Shown here piece by piece: positions 54,801 through 64,000 of a DNA stretch of 64,000 bases. How positions within the stretch are numbered: the stretch's first letter is position 1; each line of letters starts with the position of its first letter. Under the pieces are notes generated by a model. That model saw only the letters and a program-made list of their open reading frames with translations, was not told where the DNA came from and searched no databases. This DNA is from Zasmidium citrigriseum (Eukaryota; Ascomycota; Dothideomycetes; Mycosphaerellales; Mycosphaerellaceae). The position numbers and the translations under genes are program-made. The stretch is taken from positions 868,001 to 932,000 of the forward strand of contig NHNW01000005.1 in the NCBI GenBank assembly GCA_002786025.1, read 5' to 3'.

Positions 54801-55429
54801 TTAAATCGGTCGTTTCCAAGGTCTTATTCATTCCCTATACCGTCTATATATACCCTATTACTCTCGCTACTATCGTTATCGCTAATAAAGGGCTAAAAAT
54901 AGCCTATACCGCTAGACATCCTATCCTCGAGTATCGTGTTTTCTGTCCTTTCCTCTATACAACTATTACGAATACCGTTCTAGGCGAAAGATATCGAGTC
55001 TTATTAAGACTAGATTACTAACTAAGTCTATCGAGGCACCCTATATCTAGTTATCGTCCGCGGCCTAGATAAACGTAGTCTATAGATAAGCGTACGTACC
55101 CTTTAGCGGTATCTTGTTAACTAGAATATATCTAAGACTAGCTAACGACTCGACTTCGAAGATTCTAACTAGTTACGAGAGCGTATCTATTTCGCCTTCG
55201 CCGTTATTTAAACGACTAATAAAGAGACAAGTTAGGAGTTAGAGATTAATAGTATTCGAATTAGTCCGCGGAGGATCGCGCGACTACGATAAGAGATAGG
55301 CCTATATAAGCGTATTACTACCGCGGGACACGAGGCGTATAATATAGAGACTTAGCGTATACTATAGGAGTAACTAAACCGTAGATATATTAAGAATTAG
55401 GGCCGTGGGTTCTTATACCCCTTAATGCG

Positions 55430-56630
55430 GCGAGAGTTTAATATTATAGGCCGGAATCGTATATAGAGTATTCTTAAGGAGTTAAACCTAGACGGTGTCG
55501 TAGTAAGGTATAGAAAGGCTAGATAACACTATAGAGCGGTTGTCCTACTAGGTAATAACTAGAGCTAGTGTATCGACGCCTACTACAAGTTAGAGTTCTA
55601 GGGTATTATTGTTTACGCTACTATCGACGCCTTCTCGCGGAAGATTATATAGGTATACGTTAGTATAAATAGCCGCTCTACCGTCTCTATATAGGTATAG
55701 TACCTCCGCGCTCTTAAAGTCGAAGGCATTATATTAGTCTTAGAAGAAATAGCCGGTCTTTAAATCTAGCTAATCGTTAATAGGCCGCGAATTATTTAGT
55801 CGGATCGTAGTAGGGAGATAAGATATATTACCGATACCTATAACCTACTCCGCCGAAGGCTTTACTCTACTAATAAACCGCCTCTAGAGTTCCGCGAGTG
55901 CTTCCGATATAGTACGAGTAAGTTAAACTAGCGTATTAAATCGTAGTAGGGCTAGTAGAAATATAGTACTAGACGCTAGCGTGCCTAGTTTAAGCTCCTA
56001 TACGACTAAGGCTACTATATTAAGGAACGTAAGTACGACCGAATCGTAATATTATTCGTATATATACCTATTCTCCGCGAAGTCGTTACGGAATTTGTTA
56101 AAGTATAGAATATATATCGTATTCGTAAGTAGTCTAATCGACCTTATATAGAAGCTAGTATTCCGTAGCGGATATATCGTTACCTAACGCTTTTTGGTCG
56201 TATTCCCTATAGTATTCTAGTCCCCCCCGAAGAACTCGTACTAATATAGCGGGACCTTTAGAACGTCGACTTCGACCTATATCTACCTAACGAAACGCTA
56301 TAGTAGTATATAGAAGTACTAAACCGGGCCGGCTTTATAATACTAGTAGACGGAGTAGACATCGATAATAATAGTAATCGGCTTTACTTATAGGCCTATA
56401 TACGCCTTCGTATAGAGCTATATATATATATAACTAACGGTTACGACTTACTAGAGGCTCCTCTACTTACTACTTAGAGTAACTAGCGCCCCGATCTAAC
56501 GACTATCGAAATGTTCGTAGTAGCTGGTTCTACGCTTTTCTACGACGATAACATTAATATTAATTACGTTAACGACAATCCTAGGTAGTATAGTAACGCT
56601 CGTCTAGAGGACACTAAGCAAATTAGGTAA
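55430..56630 (+). pseudogene. RIP-inactivated integrase-like DDE element gene
   Basis: One plus-strand frame can be read through at least 1.2 kb without a frameshift. Its in-frame stops are mostly TAG at positions where W or Q is expected. Short stretches match the integrase core of fungal DDE elements: a CIDAYYKLEF block (first catalytic Asp) with a VYATIDAFSRKII strand following, an RPRIIRSDRS block (second Asp), and KLN-RIKS (third acidic site, where NQRIES is usual). The last shows Glu changed to Lys, as expected from TpG-to-TpA change in ATTGAA. Upstream, LKELNLDGVVVRYRKA fits the DNA-binding region. The element is a transposon relic and cannot be functional as it stands. Confidence 0.8.
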
Positions 56631-56828
56631 AGCGAGTTCTTTAGAGAGAGCTTAGGCGGTCTTAATGTCGCAGCCGAGGATCTCGTTAGAATAATATAGC
56701 TTAGTACGCCTCTATGTATCGACATGTTTAAATAAAAGCCTCGGAAGCGATATTATAGTCTAAAATAACCGTATTACCTCGTTTAAGGCGATAAGCGTAC
56801 TAGAACACGAATTTCCGCTATCTACATT

Positions 56829-56851
56829 ATCTCTAACTAGTAGTTAGAGAT
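56829..56851. repeat. 23-bp perfect palindrome, candidate element end
   Basis: ATCTCTAACTA and its reverse complement TAGTTAGAGAT flank one central G. A second, smaller palindrome (ACTACTAAGTAGT, 56858-56870) follows. Near-identical to the core at 62408-62430, which is 5.6 kb away. Confidence 0.8.
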
Positions 56852-59800
56852 ACTAAAACTACTAAGTAGTAACTTTTAATAAGCCTAAAACGCCGGTCCA
56901 AAAGTAAACCTAGTTAAACTAAGTACTACAATCTAATCCTATCGCCTCGCTAACGAAATCCTCTACTTTTCTTAACGTCTCTATCGCTACTTAAACCTAC
57001 GAAGGTATAGACGAAAGAGTAGACTCTAAGTTATTATCCTCGGTAGTACGTATAGCTTTCGTAGCCGCTTCCTCGATACCCGCCTCGTCTTCTACTAGCG
57101 CGTCTTCTATATCGATATCGCCTTCGTCCTCTTAAAGAGCCTCCTCCTTATCGTCGTCCGTATTCTCCGTAACTTCTAGCGGCTAGGCTAGCGTTAGCGC
57201 CTAGTTAGGGAGATCTCCTAGACTAAAGTCCTCGATAGGTATAGAGTCTAGCGGCTACTCCTTATAACCCTCCTACGTAAAGGTATCCGTCTATAGCTAG
57301 ATAATAAATTTCCTAGCTATAAGATAAGGGCTCTAACTAGCGGAGTTCTTAGTCTTCTTCGCCTTAGCGAGGTCGATAAAGCCTATAGTATTAGTACTAA
57401 ATACTATAATATTACCTAGAAACTAATCTCCGCGATCTATAAGTAAGGGAGCCTTCTTCTTGCCCTTGCCCTTACGCTTTATAAGGTCGGTCGAAACACT
57501 ATTAAGCGCCTTCTACTTATCGGTCGAGCCAATTGCTTCGGCTAGTTCGCGTATAGCGGCCTCGTATACTACGATGTTTATTTTCTAGACGTCTCGAATA
57601 AACTTGTCGCGCGTTAGCTTATATAAATAGAACAATAACTAAAGCGCTTCGATAACGTCTAGATTATCCTACGGCCTACCTAGTAGGATCGCACGCGTAA
57701 GTAGATATAGCTTCTAATAGAGGAGGCTAACGCGTATAAGAGGGGTCTAAGTAGATAGTAGTAAGTATCTAGTCGTAGTTAGAGCTCCGTTTAGAAGGTA
57801 GGGAACTCTAGTCTACTAGATAATAGCCGAGCGTATCTTATAGATCGATTTGTCGCCTATAATCTACTTACCGTCCTTAATTAGCGTATAATAGACTAGA
57901 ATACGAAGTCGCGTAGAGCCTAGATAGTAGCCTACGTTCCTACGCGGTATATATAGTACGACGAAGACAGCGTTTCTATATTTAATACGAATAGCTCCTA
58001 TCGGAGCGTTACTAACTAGCTAATTATAGGTATTACCCTTATTCTCGATATTATAGCGCTATAACTTAATCGCGTCGATATCGTGTTCGAGAGTCTCGGC
58101 GTTCTTATAATTAAATTTAGACGGGAACGCCGTTAGAGGCGGGAGAGTATTATTATCGTCCTTCTAAGTAGCGAAAACTTCTATATCGAGTAGCGAATCG
58201 TCGCCTAGGTCCTTACGGAGCGTAGGACCGTAAGGAACTCTAAATAGAAGAAGCTAAGCGCTAGTATTCTAGAAGAAATAGAGGTTTACTAGCAACGCGA
58301 TCGTCTAGTAGTTATAATCGTACGTATAGAGCATATAATTGCGATACCCCTTAGGATTACCGTAAGCGAGCTATCTAATAAGCGAATACGTCGAGTTAAA
58401 TAGTTCGGTAGTACTAGCTAGGCTAGGTAGTACTCTATACTATCGAGAGTACTATAGTACCTTACTTAAGATAAGAGGCGCGAGGTTATCTAGCTAGCTA
58501 AATATGTCTGTCTACGCAAAGCTATAATCGTAGTATTAAATCCGCTTCCTAGGGTAGTCTTCGCGCTAGATAGCTCGAGCTCGGTCGTTACTATATACGA
58601 AAAAGGTGTTTCCCTAACGTATATTACGGTTAAGAAAGCTAGTATAAAGAATCGAAGGCTCTAGAGACGTAAGCTCTATCTTACGGAGGTACCTATTCTA
58701 CTTTAATAGTAGGAACTCTATTACAAAGATCGCGTCGGAGGCGTTTTATAGCTAGAGAAGGATATCGTTACCGTTTAGAGGCCTCGAACCCTCTAATCCT
58801 AAGCTAAAATACTCGGCGAGAGCCTTAAGATACTTCTAATAAGGCCGAAAGCGCCGAATACTTATAGCCTAGACGTATAGCTTTAAGATATCTCTTATCT
58901 TTTCTATTCTTAGCGTAGGCGTTAGCGCTAATAGTAGCGACTTCTTTAGCTTAGCTAATTCCTTATAAAGCTCGATACTATATTTCGCCCCTCTTAGACG
59001 CTTCTTACCCGTAACGACCTTAGGTATATAGAAGCAATCGACGTTATACCTACTTAGTATAGTATCGTTAGGATCTAAAGGTAGTAATAGTAGTAACTAT
59101 ATATCGGTACCTAGCTCGCTATTACGAACGCCGCTTACTATACCTAGTAGCCTAAGTCTATCGTCTTACTCTACTATATCGTCGAAGCTAGGCGGCGGCT
59201 TAGCGTCTTCTAGCGCAAGATCTCTTAGAAAGTCGTCTACGTCGTCTTCCTACTCTTAAATCTCCCTATCGTTATCCCCGAGTCCGCCCGATATCGTAAT
59301 GTCTACGCCGTTCTCGTTATCGGTAAGGGTAGGCTTCGCCTTAGTACTACGAGGCCGAAGATTTCGCTTAGATAGACTAGGTAGTCTACTATCTAGCTAG
59401 CTATTAGTAGGAGGGTTATCCTAACCGGCGGGCTTCGTCTATAGGTCGCGCAAACGGAGATCGGGCTTAGATAGACTAAGTAGTCCTCTATCTTACTACC
59501 TATTAGCGGGAGGAACGTCCTTTCTAGGCTAAGGCTTTAGTACTAGATCTCCGAAGGGGGCGGGAGTCGAAGATACTCGCTAGTCGTCCTTCGCTAGCTA
59601 TAGGCGCTTACGGAAAGGTATAGTAGTATCTATAAAGTACCTCTAACGGTCAAACTACTTCTCGGGACTCTCGCTTAACTTATTAGCTTATCGATTTAAG
59701 GCCTACTAGGTAGCTAGGTTAATTAGAGATAAGGGCGACCCTATACGCTTTCGCTTTAGCGTACTCGATAGCTTAGGCGTCTCTAGGTCGCGGATCTCCT

Positions 59801-61256
59801 TAAGTTCCTACTCTTCCTCGCTAAGTTCGAGGATAGTAGGCTCTCTAAGGTCCGTATCCTCCTCGGTAAGCTCTAGCTTAACTATATCCGGCTACGATTC
59901 GTAAAGGCTAAGGTCGTACTCGCTATAGCGAACTATATACTAGATTCCTAGCGAGTCTATCTGTATATAGTATATGTAGCGCTTCTAGTTCGCCTCCTTA
60001 GTAGCTTCGCGGTCCTAGTAATACTTCTAGAGCTTAGTAATAAAGCTATCGATCTCGGCCTAGGTAATATTAAGATCTACTAGTACTAGAGATCCCTTCT
60101 TCTTTACTAACTATATGTTAGTTATATACTTAATATCTACTATCGAGCACTCTAGGCTCTATAGCTTATTAAGGTTCTAATACGACTCTTTAAAGCGCTC
60201 GAATATAGCCTTCGTAAGAGTAGCTTAAACCTATTTCTACGACTATTTCCTATGTTACGCGCCTATTAGAAGCTTTTCTAGATTCCGGAGCGTATAGTTT
60301 CCTATCTACTTGCCGATATAATCTAAGTCGGTTAAAATTCTAAAGTTAGGCGTTATAAGGAGCGAGTCGATACTCTCCTTAATAGCCGCTATACGCTTAG
60401 CGTTAGCGACGAGTGTCTTAAACTTAGGGCTAAACTTAGTATTCTTTAGTAAGTTCTAAAGCTACTTCTTACCCTCCTCCGTATTACTAGATAGTAGATC
60501 CGGGATTATCTCGCTAAGTAGAAGGCACACTTTAGTCTACTATTCGCTACTCTTCGTAGATTACTAACTAACGTAGTTAATAATCTTCGTAAAGGCCTCT
60601 TAAAGTAAATTGCTAGAGGAGGCGTCTAGAACGTTCGCTATGCCTATAGGATTAGTAATATCGTAGCCGTCTAAATTCGTATCCGTAAGACCCCCCTAGC
60701 CTTACGACGATAGCTCTTAGTTCTACTTAATTATCCTCGCTAGCTTCTCCTATATAGTAGATTTCAAGGCGTTTCCTACGGAGCCGAGGATAAGATTTAG
60801 CCGAGTCGCGACTATAGACTACTTCGTAGCTAAGGATAGAGTAGTAGATTTACCTTTCTTCCAGGATATTTATAAGGTAGCGGGAATAGGAGTAGGATTA
60901 GGATCGGATACTACGAATATAGTAAAGCCGCCGACGACCTTTATCTAGGTCTTCGTAATAAAACCAGGATTATCCTCGGTCCTCTCGCGCTAATAGCTAT
61001 TCTTAGGAAGCTAGGTCGGCGAGTTATTACCCTATAGAGCTAGGGAAGTAATAGTAGTAGATTCCGTAGCTATAGCTTAGCTACTCGTCGCGTTACTCGT
61101 ATCTCCGCTATTTAGAGATAAGATAGCGCCGAGAGTAGTAGTAGATACGGGCGGGTTTTTAGTAGAGGTTAATAAAGTAGCGGTAGTATCTAGCTACTAC
61201 GATAGCGTCTTAGTAGTCTAAGGACCTAGGGCCTACGATTAATTAGTCCGAGACAT
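56850..61256 (-). pseudogene. RIP-inactivated large gene of unknown function
   Basis: A minus-strand frame starting at an ATG (61256, MSRTN...) can be followed to about 56.85 kb, roughly 1,470 codons. Positions checked near 61.2, 58.7 and 57.1 kb fall in the same reading phase, so no net frameshift is evident. Stops are mainly TAG and TAA at probable Q and W codons. The N-terminal third is Ser/Thr/Lys-rich and low complexity. A more ordered part near 58.4-58.8 kb contains YSNDRARA, EDYPRK and YYDYSFA. The C-terminal region is acidic. No family is recognised. The pairing with the DDE relic and the flanking palindromes suggest cargo or accessory protein of a large element (inference). Confidence 0.65.
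59354..59519. repeat. Two-copy 99-bp repeat within the large relic
   Basis: Two segments about 65 bp long, at about 59354-59418 and 59455-59519, share a GCTTAGATAGACTA core offset by 99 bp (33 codons). Read in the relic's frame they give similar peptides (PPTN...LPSLSKR and PPAN...LLSLSKP). It appears to be an internal repeat of the ancestral protein. Confidence 0.65.
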
Positions 61257-62389
61257 ACGTATAGTAGTTTGTCGGATAGAGCTTACTAGTATATCCTTAA
61301 TACGCTAACTACGACGCGGCTCCTCTATAATAGCTACGTAATAAGGAAGATAAAGAGGTAGTCGATTCGAAGCGTATACGGCGCGGGTAGAGGTAAAGTA
61401 TATACGAGTACTAGTAGAGTACGTAAGGAGTTTGCGAGTATAACGGGTGTAGTTCTCGGTAGTATTCGGAGCAGAAACGCCGTATACGAGTATTTGTAGT
61501 AGTATACGGCTTAAGTAGTAGCGGCGTAGTATTTTAGCTCGCTATATACGAAGTAGGTTACCCTAAGTAACTAAAACATTACGAATCGCTATTTATAAGG
61601 AAGGAACGCTAAATTAAAGTCGAGAACTACCTAGCTAAAGCGGCGATACTAATATAGCGATTTAGGGAGAGAGTATTATAGAGAATAAGAGGTTAAGTCG
61701 TAGAAGTCGTCTAATATAGTCCTAGATTATAGGTATTTACGTACGTATATAGCGAATCTAATATATACGGCCCTAGTTCTCGTAGCTAAGCGTCCGCGAG
61801 TAAGCTTTATAGAGCGAGCTTTAGCTAACTACTTCCGTCTAATCTAAGTATTAGAAGCTCGGTATACTAGTATATACCGTCGAGAAGTAACGAGATCCTA
61901 GGATAGCAAACGATAGCTTAGGGCCTTTCGATATCGTCTAGCTCGGTCTATATTACTAATAGAACTTCGCCGAGTATCCCTATAGCTCTAGGCGTAAGTA
62001 TAATAGCGAGGGGACCTTTAGAGCTCTTAACGGCCGCTACTTCGGATCTCTATATCCTACTAAATTTCCTCGAGTAGAATAGCGGTAGGTGTAGACCTCT
62101 AGTATAAGAGGATAGTAGAGATAGATCTTTAATATTAATAAGAGGAGAGCACGACTTATATAGGGCGATACTACTAGCTATAAGAAGATAAAGCGCACTA
62201 GCTCGTAGTAGTAGTATTTCGAACTTAGAGGCGGTAGGATATACTTTAGAAGCCCGAGAGTACGTACACCTAAAAGAAAAATGCTTTAAAGCTCGTTTTA
62301 AGTATTATTAAGGAGAATTATAAGGTTAATCTCGTTTACATTTAAGATAAGAGGTATAAGGTAGGAGCGCGCGTATAAAGTAAGGTAAA

Positions 62390-62448
62390 TTAATTACGTA
62401 ACTTACGATCTCTAACTAGTAGTTAGGGATTTCTAGTTACGTAATTAA
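62390..62448. repeat. Nested inverted repeat, candidate element end
   Basis: Perfect 13-bp outer arms, TTAATTACGTAAC and GTTACGTAATTAA (62390-62402 and 62436-62448), enclose a 23-bp palindrome at 62408-62430. That core has one mismatch and is near-identical to the one at 56829-56851. The structure could fold as a cruciform and may mark the right end of the 5.6-kb unit. Confidence 0.75.
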
Positions 62449-64000
62449 CGTTATCGCGCTCTATACCGCCTAGAAGGCTAGCTTTACATAAAATCTACCC
62501 TTATACGTATTATCTAGATACTAAGCGCGTCGCGCTTACTAGGCTAGGTACGTCTACTCTTACTATAGTATTTCTACGCCGTTCCTCTCTTTTACTTACT
62601 ACGCCCCCTAGAGGATCGAAGCTTACTACTCGAGCGTCTAGTAGAAGATTCCTTCTACGCTCTATATTATCTTAGAAGTAATAGACGGATAATCTTAATA
62701 TTCGTATAGCTACCGACTCCGAGCTATAGAAAGCCTCGTCCCTCTTCTTCCTAATAATAGCTTTAAGTAAGAGGGTAGAAGTCCTCGTTATCTATCCTAC
62801 GCCTCTCCTTTAATATTAAGTAAGAAAAGAGTAACGAGTACGAGCTAGTAACTAACGTATCTAGCTAGGCTAGACTTTACCTTCCTCCTCTAGTCTTACT
62901 ATAGGCGAGAGAAGGGATTCGTCTATATATAGTTCGCTCTCCCCTACTTCTCTAAGTATAGTATCCGAAACACGAGTACTAATTTTGTTAGTATTCCTAC
63001 GTTAATCGATTTATAGCGGCTCGAGGACTAGAGATAATTTAGAAGTAGGCCGCTAGGTACGTATACGATCTATTATATATTAGAGTCTATTAGACGTTAG
63101 CTTCTAGCCTCGGCGCTATTCTAGTACGGCTAGCTCTCGTATAGCTCTCGCCTAGCCTACTAAGGGTAAGGGGCTCGATCCTAATTCAAGTCTTTAGATT
63201 ACTTCCTAATTAAACTTAATATGCTAATTAACTAAGCAGTTTCTATAGTCTAGAGTAGAGGGCCCGTAATTAGTATTTGCGTTTGCGATTCGGGCGCCCG
63301 GGTAGAGATTCGTAATTCGCTAAACGCTCTCGTAGTAACTAGCCGCCTAGACTAGCGGTATAGATCCTTCTACCCCTAAGTAATTAATTAGATGCGTTTA
63401 GAGACCCTTTAACAAGGATCGAGTATTAAAACTTAAGAGGAGGCCTCTTAGCGGAGTAATATAATACCTTAGGACCCTTAACTATATAACGCTATACTAT
63501 CGTTCCTAGGTCCCCGACGCTATAACCCTATACCTTTTCGTAGATAGACTACGACTCGCACCTCCTAATAGAGCTACAACAATAGCCGATCGCTATCCGC
63601 CTATACTATCTATAGGACGTTTCGTCGGGGATAGCCTAATAATTAGGTCTACCGTTCCGATATTAGTATCTCCGGTATTAACGAGCTAGTAGGGTATAAG
63701 TACCCTATACTCTCCTTCTCTAATTTTCTAGTTACAAACTATTACTATTTTTCTAGCCTAAATGTCTTCCGTCCTAATATCCTCTATTTCGAAGTTCTCT
63801 AAGTCCTTATCTACTAAACGATACCTCCCTCCAATTAAGGCCCTAATACCGCTATCTAGACGACATTTTGTCTAGAGACTAGCCGTAACTATATAGTAGA
63901 TTACTCTTCGGCTAGATTCTGTCCTAACTACTTTAATCTAAATCTAAAGCTAGGGGTAGCGTTAGCGACGGAAGTAGACGCTTCCTCGGCGCTACTAGCG
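62449..64000. other. RIP-mutated DNA with no identified gene
   Basis: CpA/TpG depletion continues to the window edge. No frame could be followed over long distance on either strand. It is probably the remains of further elements that extend beyond the window. Confidence 0.6.

Larger units (their letters stand above)
54801..64000. repeat. RIP-mutated repeat block with CpA/TpG depletion
   Basis: From about 54.8 kb to the window end nearly every line read has few or no CA and TG dinucleotides, while TA is very frequent and CG remains common. This is the outcome expected when RIP converts CpA to TpA on both strands in duplicated DNA. ATG starts nearly disappear (they become ATA), and TAG and TAA stops accumulate from CAG, CAA and TGG, so no long ATG-initiated ORF survives beyond the boundary. 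Old coding frames can still be followed through the block. The block is open at the right edge. Confidence 0.92.

Noticed and set aside
1..64000. tRNA, rRNA, CRISPR or bacterial-type operon
   Set aside because: No cloverleaf with intact B box, no rRNA-like conserved blocks and no regularly spaced short repeats were recognised. Gene structure is eukaryotic.

Overview
The window is nuclear DNA of a filamentous ascomycete. The genes carry many short spliceosomal introns (about 45-130 bp, GT-AG, CTAAC/CTGAC-like branch sites) and belong to typical Pezizomycotina families: a Zn2Cys6 regulator, a C2H2 plus fungal-trans regulator, an Sln1-type hybrid histidine kinase, a DHA1 transporter and small secreted proteins. 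The right end shows C-to-T mutation confined to CpA, the signature of repeat-induced point mutation (RIP). The mixture fits a Dothideomycete, but genus cannot be assigned from this sequence alone.

Layout. 1-9 kb: a truncated secreted Gly/Pro-rich protein, a weak cysteine-containing secreted candidate, an MFS transporter, a GNAT acetyltransferase, a Zn2Cys6 factor and a GPI-anchored wall protein. 10-18 kb: a tyrosine phosphatase, a small Mrx7-like protein, a class II aldolase-family enzyme and a four-exon nuclear-looking protein, with about 3 kb lacking convincing genes at 13.5-16.3 kb. 18.4-25.9 kb: a possible aromatic-ring catabolic cluster, with a C2H2 regulator, a FAH-family C-C hydrolase, a divergent extradiol (vicinal oxygen chelate) dioxygenase and an FAD aromatic hydroxylase. 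26-28.3 kb: two tandem BTB/POZ paralogues. 28.5-37.3 kb: an ABM-domain protein, a PDAP1-like phosphoprotein, a DJ-1/PfpI protein, a secreted single-pass membrane protein interrupted by a 19-N assembly gap, and an Sln1-type kinase. 38.8-51.9 kb: a membrane protein, an acyltransferase-3-like protein, a Golgi-type glycosyltransferase, an F-box/2EXR-like protein, two minisatellites, an unrecognised protein, a sulfotransferase-like protein, and a divergent pair (carboxymuconolactone-decarboxylase-like and SMP-30-like).

52-64 kb is a decayed mobile-DNA zone. A SNF2-helicase pseudogene (52.1-54.1 kb) has ordinary base composition. From about 54.8 kb to the window end CpA and TpG almost vanish while CpG stays common. 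Here lie a plus-strand relic of an integrase-like DDE gene (about 55.4-56.6 kb) and a minus-strand relic of roughly 1,470 codons (about 56.85-61.26 kb). At the positions checked both keep one reading frame, and their stop codons are mainly TAG or TAA where Trp or Gln is expected. Near-identical 23-bp palindromes lie at 56.83 and 62.41 kb and may mark element ends.

Joint function. The clearest metabolic unit is at 18.4-25.9 kb: hydroxylation (FAD monooxygenase), ring opening (extradiol dioxygenase) and product hydrolysis (FAH protein) next to a regulator. This meta-cleavage logic is well known in bacteria and less documented in fungi.
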